NCBI GenBank assembly: GCA_000403335.2
Contig: KE159617.1
Coordinates: 1,253,417-1,317,416 of the forward strand
Direction: 5' to 3'
Origin: Lachnospiraceae bacterium MD335
Lineage (GTDB): Bacteria > Bacillota > Clostridia > Lachnospirales > Lachnospiraceae
Length of the DNA stretch: 64,000 nt
Under the pieces are notes generated by a model that ran no database searches, was not told the origin of the DNA, and was given only the letters and a program-made list of their open reading frames with translations. Numbering within the stretch: position 1 is the first letter of the stretch; every line of letters begins with the position of its first letter. Shown here piece by piece: positions 7,336-17,200 of this stretch. The position numbers were made by a program, and so were the translations under genes.

Positions 7336-10300
7336 ATGACAAAGAAAGCAAGAAAAGCGATAGCACGAATCATGGCGGTTTTAATGGTTTTTACGTTATT
7401 GCCGTTTCAGTTTAGTGCAAATATGGCGATGGTAGAAGCAAGTGAAACCTCTGAGAGTACAGGGGGGGGGCATAAAGACGACGAGGCGTTTTCGGAAACG
7501 GATGTGGAAGAAGCGGCAAGTGCGGAAGATGCTTCTGCGGATACAGAAAATGTGACGGTTACACAGAGTGAGAGTGCGGAGGATACACTTACCGAAGATA
7601 AGACAGATATGGAGCAGGATGAGGAAGGTTCTGTTTGGGTAAGAGATGATGACGTGACGCATGAGGCTGAGGAAGCTGAGGAGGATAAGACAGAGAAGGG
7701 CTATATAGAAGATAATAATCTGACAGATAATACATTTAGTTTTACAGCTGATGATATAAGTTCGGAGTTAAATATAAGCGCAGGAACACCTTTTCCAAAG
7801 GGGACTCAAGAATATGGAAAATTTACTTTTCTTAATAAGAATGGAACACCTAAAATTACGGCGGCAAATGTAACTTATGAAGGAACTACATATATTAATA
7901 GATTTGAATTTGGCAGTGCTTCAAGCTTTGTAGAAAACAAGGAAAGTAGATTAATAAGATTTGAAACAGGTGGAAGGGCAATAGTAACGGTATGTGCTTA
8001 TACCGGTGTTGAGGGAAGAGCAATAAAGATTGACAGAAAGGAAGATGGAAGTGCAGACCAAGAACATGTATTACAAAAAAATGTTATAGAAAGTCATTCA
8101 TTTATTGTGGAGGCAGGTCAACATGATATTTGGGCGGATAGTAATTATTACATTCTTTATGTAAAGGTAGAAGAGGAAGCTCAAAAAGACAAGTTAGCTA
8201 TTCCAACAGCATTTCCGTTCAATAAAGAAGTAAAAGTAGGAGATACAATTACTCTTTCTTGTGATACAGAAGGTGCCTCTATTTTCTACACAACAGATGA
8301 AAGCGACCCGAAAGACAACGCTTCAAGGGAAGAATATACCAACGGCATTACCATTGACTTTGATATGATAAATGCTGACAATAATTTAATCATTAAAGCA
8401 TATGCCGCAAAAGAAGGCTATGATGACAGCGATACGGCAACCTTTACATATACTGTTTCCACTGCACCAGGCGAAAACCAGTTAGAACGCCCTACGGCAG
8501 AACCGGATTCAGCCAAAGTGCCAAGAGGAACGGAAGTAATATTGAAAAGTGCTGACGCAAATGCTTCCATCTATTATACATTAGATGAAACGGTGCCAAA
8601 CAAAGATAACGGAATCCTTTTTGACGAAGCCGCACCCATTGTCATTAATGAAGCAACAACAATCAAAGCAATTGCAACTGCGGACGGAAAGGATGACAGT
8701 TTTCCTGCCACCTTTACCTATACAATCAAACAACCTAAAATCGTTGTTGAAAAAGATTCCGCTTCTATTATAAGCAGCGTAGAACCGGAAGGCGATATAA
8801 GCTTTATTAATCAGGATAGCAAGGAAGTATTCGACATTCAATTAAAAGCCGAAACGAACGCGTCCCCTTCCAATGATATTAAAACAAAAGCCGAGGAACT
8901 GAAAGAGGACGGCGGTGAAATTCTCTATTATGATTTTACACTGATCAACGTGGAAGCAACAACTGATACCGTATCTTTAGCACAGGACATACAAGGAAAA
9001 CTAAAAATCAAAATGCCCTATTCCCTTGTATCCAAAATGAGCAAACGAAATGAAATCGCCGTATTGCATAACACAGATGTTGTTGAGGTAACAAAAGAAG
9101 CAGACGGTTTTTGCTTTTATGCAGACAGCTTTAGTCCCTATACTGTCATTGTAAACCCTGCGCCTGCCGTACAGGGCATTGCCATTACCGAAAGCGCAGG
9201 CTATGAGGAAGGCGCTTACGCGGAGTGGGAAGCAGTTGACGGTGCGGACGGATATATGGCATATGTAGCTCCCGCAGGAGGCAAATATACAAGAATTGAT
9301 GACGAATTAATCCGTAAATATGACAATTATTGGCGGGTGGACACAGTAGGACTTGCAAAAGGTATCTACTATATTAAGATTGATGCCGTAGTATTGGGCG
9401 AGGATAACGGAAAGGCAACTGCAACAGTCATTGCAACGAACGCAACAAAAGCTTTAAAGGTGACAAATTATGACCGTTCGGGATTTGCATTCTCTGACAA
9501 ATCACCTTTGAAAACAGGATCAGGCGCCTATAATGATGATGGAACATTAAAGGATGGCGCTCAGGTTATTTACGTAACAAAAGACACGGCTAAGACCTGT
9601 AAAGCAATGATTCATATAAACGGCGAAAGTAAGCCTGCGGAGGAAGTCACAGGTCTTCAGACAATACTGGATGCAAAACAGAAGAGAGGAACCTCAAATG
9701 ACATATTAGACATTCGGATTATCGGCTGTGTTAATTTGGAAGACTTAGACAAAATTTCTTCAAGTGCGGAAGGGATTCAAATAAAAGGAAATGCAGCACG
9801 TACACCAATGAACATTACGCTTGAAGGAATCGGCGAAGATGCAGTAGCAAAGGGCTTTGGCTTTTTGATTAGAAACTGCGGTAATGTGGAGTTTCGAAAT
9901 TTCGGAATATTGGATTTCATGGATGACGGTGTTTCAATTGATACGGATAATTGTAATCTATGGATTCACGATTTGGATTTATTCTATGGTCAGGCGGGAG
10001 GCGCTGCAGACCAAAAAAAGGGTGATGGTACAATTGATATTAAACTGTCACAGTATTGTACAGTTTCTTATAACCATTTTTGGGACAGCGGAAAGTCCTG
10101 CCTGATTGATGCAAGCCCCAAAACAGATAATTATGCGGATTATTTAACCTATCATCATAACTGGTTTGATCACTCTGATTCTCGTCATCCGCGAATCAGA
10201 AACGGTCATAATTTCCATATTTATAATAATTATTATGATGGGAATTCAAAATATGGTGTTGGCTCAACCACAGGTTCTTCTGCGTTTGTTGAGGCGAACT

Positions 10301-13300
10301 ACTTTGAAAACTGCAATTATCCCATGATGATTTCAATGCAGGGTACAGATGCTTTAGGAACCGGCACATTCTCCAAAGAAAACGGTGGAATGATTAAGGC
10401 ATATGCAAATCATATTGAAGGTGAAAAGTCATATTTGCCATACAGCAGCACGAATAAAACCGAGTTTGACGCATATGAAGTAAACGATGCAAGCGAGCAG
10501 GTTCCGGAAAGCGTGACAGCAAAAGCAGGTGCATCATCATATAACAATTTTGATACAAGTGCTGATATGTATTTTTATGTTGCAGACACTGCGGCAGATG
10601 CGAAGGAAAATGTTAAGAAGTATGCGGGGCGTTTAAACGGTGGTGATCTTCGATGGACCTTTGACGCTTCGGAAAATACAAATTATGCGGTTATTCCTGC
10701 ATTAAAGGAAGCAGTTGTGAACTATAAAACCAGCGTAAAGACAATCGGCGGCGGTGTTGAAGGTAATCCTGCCGTTATTGACGGAGACGATTCGATGGCT
10801 GGTCCGGGTGATGATTTGACGTCTGTCAGTGCACCAATGGCGAATAAACCTACAAATACACAAGTGGAAAAAGGTACAAAAATCACATTGTCATGTGATA
10901 CAGCCGGTGCGCAAATATATTATACAATAAACGGGGGGGTTCCTACACAAGGCAGCATTCATTATACAGATGCAATTGAGATTAAAGGTACAACCACGAT
11001 CAGAGCAATTGCCATATTAGGAAATGCCGTCAGTGATGTCAGTATTTTTAAATATACAGTTCCCGGAGAGCCCGGAGAAGGTGATAATCCGGGAGGAGAT
11101 GACAATCCGGGAGGAGACGACCAACCGGCAAATACAAAGATTGTGACCTACGAGTTTAATCCTCAGGGTGCGAATATGTCAGCCGATACGATTATGCCGG
11201 CAGAAGATACGAAATATGGCACAGACAATTATTTTGTGATTGGGAATACAAATGAAAAGGGTAAAATAGCAAAAGCAAATACGAATGCGCCGATTCCAAG
11301 TAAATCATCTGTAACCGGAAAGTATACAGTTCACTACCAGTTTGGCGGAACTGCCGCAACGGCTAACGATCCAAGAGCAATTAGGTTTACAACAAGCAAT
11401 AAAGCAAGAGTATCTGTAGCAGCATTTAGGACAGGTACGGATGAGAGAAATATATATCTTGATACAGACGGCAATGTAAAGGTTTTATCTGCAAGTGTTG
11501 CAGAATATATGTTTGACATTATCGAAGCCGGTACACATGGTATTTATGCAAAAGACGGAGATATTGCTGTACTTTACGTTATCGTAGAAGAGTTTGTGCC
11601 AATAACTGAAGATCCGGGTGATAATACAGAGGTCAAAGCTCCTTATTCCACAGTATCTCAGGGAGAAGTGTTAAAAGGGACGAAGGTTGAACTCAAATGT
11701 GACACACCGAATGCCGTAATTTACTATACAACGGATGGCACTGTTCCGACGACTGCAAGTACGCGTTATACGCAGCCGGTTGTTATTGATAAAGATATAA
11801 CAATTAAAGCGATTGCTTCGTTAAACGGAGTAACGAGTCAATCTGTAACATTTCAATATAAAGTGAAGCAGGATGACAACAAGGTTCGTACACCGGAGCC
11901 TAATTATCCAAGTGGAGAGAAGCTGAGAAAGGGTACAGAAATCACATTGACAAGTGATGAAAGTGCAGTGATTTACTATACACTTGACGGAAAAGAACCG
12001 ACGAAACAGAGCATACTTTACACGGAACCTATTGTAATTGAAACAGCTACAATCATTAAAGCATTTGCGGTAAAAGAAGGCTTGTCTGACAGTGCTGTTA
12101 TAACACTGGAATATACTGTTTTTGAAAACGCAGATGTGGAGCAGGCTGCTGAACCGAAGGCGGATATTAAATCGGGAACCGTTAAAAAAGGTACCAAAAT
12201 CACGTTGACCAGCGACACACCGGGTGCGCAAATTTATTATACGCTTGACGACACTGTTCCGACAGAGGACAGCACGCTTTACACAGAGCCAATAGAGATT
12301 AACATAAGTACAACGATTAAAGCCTTTGCCGTTAAGCAAGATTATATGAGCAGTACGATTGCGACCTTTGAGTATAATGTTATTGAGGATGGATTGCGGA
12401 TTGCATTTAAAAATGCAAACGAAACATATACCTATACAGGCAGTGCGATTAAACCGGATATTGTCGTATGGAATAACAGCGATAAGCTCGTGGAAGGAAC
12501 GGATTATACGGTAAAGTATACCAATAATATCAATGCGTCCGTGGATGCAAAGGAAAACAAAAAACCAAAGATTACCGTTACAGGAAAAGGAAATCTGACA
12601 GGAACCGCTACAACAATCTTTGAGATTCAAAAGAAGCAGCTTGAGGATACCAAGAGAGGGGCAGATCCTGTAGTTATTGGCGGAGTTACGGATAATGGAG
12701 AGTTGATTGTTGTTGAAAAATCAAAAGTAACTCCGGCAGTTTACTATGGGGGCGTAAAACTGACCAATAAGGATTATAGTGTTTCAAAGACTGATAAATG
12801 TGAGATAACAGATGAAGGTAAAGCGATTACTATAACAGGAAAGGGTAATTTTGCCGGAACACTTACTTATGATCTTAAAGTCATACGCAAAAATGAATTA
12901 AAAAAATTTACAGTTTCATTTGCAGCCCCGAACTATACGTATAATGGTGAACCGCAGAAAATTGAGCTAAAAGACAGTGATGTAAAAGATGCGGATGGCA
13001 ATATACTGAAAGAGGGACAAAATTATACAGTAGTATACCAAAACGATCTCACAAATGCGGGAACCGTTAAACTTACAGTGGTAGGACTGGGGTACTATAC
13101 AGGTTCGGTTGCAAAGTCATATACGATTAAGCCGAATGCAGTAACTTCCGGCATGGAAATTACCGGAGTAAGCAGTGAGCCATATCCATATACAGGATTA
13201 GGCGTTACCATTCCGGCAATAGGTGTTTCTTACCAGGGGATACCGCTTGAGGAAGGCAGAGACTATAAGCTTGCATATGGAAGCAATAAGAAAGTCGGTA

Positions 13301-14046
13301 CGGCGAAGTGTACAGTTTCCTTTATGGGAAATTATAAAGGAAGCAAGGCAGTTTCAAAGAATTTTACAATCGGTGCAAATTCTTTGACAGATGAGACAGA
13401 GGGCGTTAAGATCGTCATTCCGAATATGGTTTTCAATAGACCGGGCGTTTACAAATCAAAACCGTATGTATCAGTAAACGGTGTGGAAGTGAAGGCTTCT
13501 GAGTATACGGTAAAATATTATACAGATAAAGACAGAACTGCCGAGATGGGAAAAATTATGGAAGCAGACACAGAGGTGTACGTTAAAATTGAAGGGAAAG
13601 ATAAGAGCAATTATAAGGGAATGCTTTTGACAGCTTCCTATAAAGTTCAAAAGAAGCCCGAAACTGCGATTGATTTGTCCAAAGCAAAAGTAACGGTTTA
13701 CACGGACTGGAGCGATTCGGCAACAAAAACCAATAAGTTTGAGTACACAGGAAAAGAAATCGAACCCAGTGTGATGATAGAAATCAAACAGGGTAACGTA
13801 ACGCTTTCTCCTAAAAATGTAAAACAACTTATGGATGAGGAAAAACTTACAATAACATACACGAACAACATACACAAAGGCAAAGCGGCAATGATAATTA
13901 ACGGCGACGGTGAGACATATGTCGGCAGTAAAACAGCAACATTTAGTATTACGACAAAAAACATCAAAGATACAAAAATTCTTGATGATTTATTTGAAAA
14001 AATTGCAGCTATGTGCAGTGTTCGGTATTTGGTAGAAGCTCCATAA
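7336..14046 (+). CDS. Secreted multidomain pectate lyase, polysaccharide lyase family 1
   Basis: The 2236-aa protein has a signal peptide (Lys/Arg-rich start, hydrophobic MAVLMVFTLLPF, likely cut near VEA-SE), then an acidic Ser/Glu linker. An about 150-aa beta-rich module occurs twice (about 130-285 and 1270-1425). Six chitobiase/FN3-like modules with YYT-D-P patterns flank the catalytic core (about 287, 382, 1165, 1434, 1518, 1603). The PL1 right-handed beta-helix spans about 740-1140, with HHNWFDHSDSRHPRIR. Asp945 opens DHSDSRHPRIR, whose arginines include the catalytic one. MBG/YDG-like repeats with YTG and GKGN motifs run from about 1690 to the end. No LPXTG motif is seen, so it is released or held by the repeats. 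It would cleave calcium-bound polygalacturonate outside the cell. The start is ATG 7336; a TTG 9 nt upstream is less likely. Confidence 0.9.
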   Translation: MTKKARKAIARIMAVLMVFTLLPFQFSANMAMVEASETSESTGGGHKDDEAFSETDVEEAASAEDASADTENVTVTQSESAEDTLTEDKTDMEQDEEGSVWVRDDDVTHEAEEAEEDKTEKGYIEDNNLTDNTFSFTADDISSELNISAGTPFPKGTQEYGKFTFLNKNGTPKITAANVTYEGTTYINRFEFGSASSFVENKESRLIRFETGGRAIVTVCAYTGVEGRAIKIDRKEDGSADQEHVLQKNVIESHSFIVEAGQHDIWADSNYYILYVKVEEEAQKDKLAIPTAFPFNKEVKVGDTITLSCDTEGASIFYTTDESDPKDNASREEYTNGITIDFDMINADNNLIIKAYAAKEGYDDSDTATFTYTVSTAPGENQLERPTAEPDSAKVPRGTEVILKSADANASIYYTLDETVPNKDNGILFDEAAPIVINEATTIKAIATADGKDDSFPATFTYTIKQPKIVVEKDSASIISSVEPEGDISFINQDSKEVFDIQLKAETNASPSNDIKTKAEELKEDGGEILYYDFTLINVEATTDTVSLAQDIQGKLKIKMPYSLVSKMSKRNEIAVLHNTDVVEVTKEADGFCFYADSFSPYTVIVNPAPAVQGIAITESAGYEEGAYAEWEAVDGADGYMAYVAPAGGKYTRIDDELIRKYDNYWRVDTVGLAKGIYYIKIDAVVLGEDNGKATATVIATNATKALKVTNYDRSGFAFSDKSPLKTGSGAYNDDGTLKDGAQVIYVTKDTAKTCKAMIHINGESKPAEEVTGLQTILDAKQKRGTSNDILDIRIIGCVNLEDLDKISSSAEGIQIKGNAARTPMNITLEGIGEDAVAKGFGFLIRNCGNVEFRNFGILDFMDDGVSIDTDNCNLWIHDLDLFYGQAGGAADQKKGDGTIDIKLSQYCTVSYNHFWDSGKSCLIDASPKTDNYADYLTYHHNWFDHSDSRHPRIRNGHNFHIYNNYYDGNSKYGVGSTTGSSAFVEANYFENCNYPMMISMQGTDALGTGTFSKENGGMIKAYANHIEGEKSYLPYSSTNKTEFDAYEVNDASEQVPESVTAKAGASSYNNFDTSADMYFYVADTAADAKENVKKYAGRLNGGDLRWTFDASENTNYAVIPALKEAVVNYKTSVKTIGGGVEGNPAVIDGDDSMAGPGDDLTSVSAPMANKPTNTQVEKGTKITLSCDTAGAQIYYTINGGVPTQGSIHYTDAIEIKGTTTIRAIAILGNAVSDVSIFKYTVPGEPGEGDNPGGDDNPGGDDQPANTKIVTYEFNPQGANMSADTIMPAEDTKYGTDNYFVIGNTNEKGKIAKANTNAPIPSKSSVTGKYTVHYQFGGTAATANDPRAIRFTTSNKARVSVAAFRTGTDERNIYLDTDGNVKVLSASVAEYMFDIIEAGTHGIYAKDGDIAVLYVIVEEFVPITEDPGDNTEVKAPYSTVSQGEVLKGTKVELKCDTPNAVIYYTTDGTVPTTASTRYTQPVVIDKDITIKAIASLNGVTSQSVTFQYKVKQDDNKVRTPEPNYPSGEKLRKGTEITLTSDESAVIYYTLDGKEPTKQSILYTEPIVIETATIIKAFAVKEGLSDSAVITLEYTVFENADVEQAAEPKADIKSGTVKKGTKITLTSDTPGAQIYYTLDDTVPTEDSTLYTEPIEINISTTIKAFAVKQDYMSSTIATFEYNVIEDGLRIAFKNANETYTYTGSAIKPDIVVWNNSDKLVEGTDYTVKYTNNINASVDAKENKKPKITVTGKGNLTGTATTIFEIQKKQLEDTKRGADPVVIGGVTDNGELIVVEKSKVTPAVYYGGVKLTNKDYSVSKTDKCEITDEGKAITITGKGNFAGTLTYDLKVIRKNELKKFTVSFAAPNYTYNGEPQKIELKDSDVKDADGNILKEGQNYTVVYQNDLTNAGTVKLTVVGLGYYTGSVAKSYTIKPNAVTSGMEITGVSSEPYPYTGLGVTIPAIGVSYQGIPLEEGRDYKLAYGSNKKVGTAKCTVSFMGNYKGSKAVSKNFTIGANSLTDETEGVKIVIPNMVFNRPGVYKSKPYVSVNGVEVKASEYTVKYYTDKDRTAEMGKIMEADTEVYVKIEGKDKSNYKGMLLTASYKVQKKPETAIDLSKAKVTVYTDWSDSATKTNKFEYTGKEIEPSVMIEIKQGNVTLSPKNVKQLMDEEKLTITYTNNIHKGKAAMIINGDGETYVGSKTATFSITTKNIKDTKILDDLFEKIAAMCSVRYLVEAP
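7462..7470 (+). repeat. Homopolymeric G9 tract at codons 43-45 of the PL1 gene
   Basis: Nine consecutive G residues encode Gly-Gly-Gly immediately after the signal peptide. Gain or loss of one G would shift the frame and abolish the secreted enzyme. Confidence 0.9.
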
Positions 14047-14079
14047 TAAGGATATGAACATATCAATAAAAATCTGTTG

Positions 14080-14108
14080 ATGGGATGCCCGCGTGGCATC
14101 CCATTTTC
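14080..14108 (+). terminator. Intrinsic terminator of the PL1 gene
   Basis: ATGGGATGCC (14080-14089), loop CGCGT, and GGCATCCCAT (14095-14104) form a perfect 10-bp stem followed by TTTT. Confidence 0.9.
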
Positions 14109-14189
14109 TGCATAAAACTATATTCTGTGCAAGTTGCATAAAAAAACCTGCCAAAAACGCAAAATTAAGATAATTAAATCCAAAAAGCA

Positions 14190-14218
14190 TTGTAAAGCGA
14201 TGTAGAATTTGCTACTAT
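14190..14218 (+). promoter_or_regulatory. Possible promoter of the PL9 gene
   Basis: TTGTAA (14190-14195), 17-bp spacer, TACTAT (14213-14218). Moderate match only. It is the best candidate between the upstream terminator and the PL9 start codon. Confidence 0.4.
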
Positions 14219-14295
14219 TTATTTAATATACATAAATTTTGCACTGGCACAATGCAAAAATATAAAGGTTCAACAGACAGATAAGGAGGAAGCGT

Positions 14296-17200
14296 ATGGG
14301 CAGAGTGGGAAATTGTTTTATAAAACGTATGATAGCATTATTTTTATCAGGTACACTGATCGTATCAAATATACCCGGGGTCAATAGAATATCGCAAGAC
14401 GTAACGGTATATGCAGCAGAATATGATTTGAATACAGAAGAGGAATATTGTGAGATCGATTCTAGGGATAACGATTGTGAAATAAATGAAACTGAAGAAA
14501 CACATGTTCGAAGAACGAGCGTCGCTGACACTATGGAAGAAAACGAAGAAATCATTGCAGATGTAGTGGAAGATGAAATAATCGAAAGTCAGAAAGACTG
14601 TGCTGACGAAGAAAGAACAACGGAGAAAGCAGAAGATGAAAGTGCAACGGAGGTTGACAATAATACAGCTACAGACAGTCGCAATTGCGTTACGCTGTCC
14701 GATGGTCTGAAAGCAGGAACAAAATATGGTGATGAGATTTTGACGTTTAGGGTGCTTCAGGATATGCTATACAATACAGATGAAATCACAGTTGATGAAA
14801 TAACATACAGTGGATATGTTATGGGAGACAGCGTCCCGAAAGTGGGGGGACAATTTGGTGATATTGCCGGAGAGGAGTGTTTTATACCGGATTATGGCTC
14901 TGCATTTCAGATCGAAGCAACTAAGGCGGCAAAAATTACTTTTATGCTTGGCTTTCCTATGGGTAGAGATTACTATTTTACGAAAGATGATCATACTGTT
15001 ATGGGAGAAATACTTGAGTCGAATTTATTGAATAAGATAGGAACACATACTTTTAACCTTGATCCGGGAAATACATATTATTTCTTTGTGAAAAATTCAA
15101 AGCCCCAAGTGTATGATATCAGTTGGGAAGAGAGAGACCTTGCGGATGAAATGAACCGTCCTCAATGGGAAACAATAGAGAAGCCTGTCATTTCAAATAT
15201 TGCAATTGATGATACGGACAAAACAACAGTAAAAGTGACGGTAGACGCATTGATTGGGAAAACGGGCGCCGATAAAGTGACTGTATCTATGTATGATGAA
15301 GAAGGGAATAAGCTCAAAAGTACTGAGTCTGTGGAAGAAAAAGCAACGACTGTATTTTCATTCTCTTTGAATGCCACAGGTAATTATACGTTTCAGGCGG
15401 CCGTAAGCCGTAAGGATGAAGAACGTATCATCGAGAGTGAAATATCGAAACCGTTTTCGTTTAAATTTCCGCTCACAGTTCCTGTGTTTCGGGCAGCAAC
15501 AAGCCTTGGGGACGGACAGATAGAGCTTAAATGGAAAGCAGTGAACGAAGCCGATAAATATGTGGTTGAGATTACAGGAGATAAACCGTTTGAGCCGAGA
15601 GCGTGTACCGGATTCAGTACAGTTATCGAGGACCTTACAATCGGACAGGAATATTCATTTACGATTTATGCCATGAGAGGCGAGGAAAAAACGGAGAAAT
15701 CACAACCGAAAACAATAGTGGCAACAAGCGAAAAGAATTTTAATTGGGATTTTTCATCGTATGGAAAGAGTACCATAGACGGACGCAACCGCTTGGAAAT
15801 AAAGGAAGATAAATCAGTACGAATCGAGGCATCCAGTGGCAAAATTGTGCCGCATGAAAATGACGGACTTGCTTTTTACTATACAACAATCGATCCAAGA
15901 ACAACAAACTTTACCTTTAAGGCAACCGCACATGTAAATTCATGGAAATATTCTAATGGGCAGGAAGGCTTTGGTATTATGGTTGCGGACAGCATTGGTG
16001 AAGATGGCGACAGCAAGGATTTTTGGAATAACAGCTATCAGGCAGTGGTGTCAAGAATTAACTATGGTTGGAATGGCTCAGAGGCAACGGCAGACGGTAT
16101 AGGGGAAAAAATAAGGATGTGTCTTGGTGTCGGCGCCACCGAGAAAATCGGTGTTACACCGGGCGATGTATCAAAAATTTCAGAAGGAGAGCTTACAATA
16201 CCGGTAAATTTCAGAGCAACGCAGGAAACACTTGATACAACCCATGCGAAATATGGTGCAGGTCAGTATAATATGGTAGGAAACTGTGTAGTTGGTTCTA
16301 ATTTATTACAGGGAAATGACCACGAACATTATGTAAACTTTAAATTTCAATTGCAGAAGAATAACACTGGTTATTTTGTCAGTTACACGCAGCTGGATGA
16401 TGATGGAAACGTGATTTTAGATAGTAACGGAAGTCCGATTACAATTACCAGAAAATATTATGATACAAAAGCGCTGAATGTTCTTGAGGAGGATCTTGTG
16501 TATGTGGGTGTCTTTGCCTCAAGAAATGCAGATGTGACGTTTACGGATATGGAGTTTACAACAATCTCTCCGGAAGAGGATGAACCGGCGGAGACAGAGC
16601 CTGTAAAATATGTAAACAGCTCATACAAGATTTTGTCAGAGAATGTGACAAACACGGAAAACTATCAATTTGTATTTGAAAGTAATTGGAATGGCAGACT
16701 TGTGCTCAAAGACAGTGAGGGAAACATTTTAACAAAGCATACGGAAAGAGACACCGACGGAAAGGAAGTGGAGCTTGATTATTACAATGTTGGAGGAACA
16801 CTTGACCCTGCCGTTTCAAAGCTTTTGAAAGGGAATGAAGAAAAAAATACAAAAATATATGTTGATGTGGATGGTTTGACGGTCGGTAATAATGTTTTAA
16901 TGGTGGAGTTTACGCCAGATAAGGAATGGTCTCCTCAAATTAGTTCGCTTATAAAATTAAAAAATTATGATAAGTGGACAAAGAACTATACGATAACGTA
17001 TAAAAAATATGGTAAACAGGGACAGACAATTTATGTGTCGCAGGAGGGAAAGCCGGGAAACGCGGGTACAAAAGAAAAACCGCTTGATATTTATTCAGCG
17101 GTAAGGCATGCACAGCCAGGTCAGACGATTCTTCTTGCAGGCGGACGGTATGATTTATCACAAACGATTTATATACCGAGAGGGATTGACGGAGAGCCGC

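Noticed and set aside
10933..10939. G7 tract in the PL1 gene as a second phase-variation site
   Set aside because: Shorter than runs usually seen to slip at high rate, and in mid-gene; the G9 tract is the better candidate.
11821..12630. 269-aa minus-strand open frame within the PL1 gene
   Set aside because: It is low-complexity Cys/Phe/Ile-rich sequence caused by the repeated chitobiase-like modules on the other strand.
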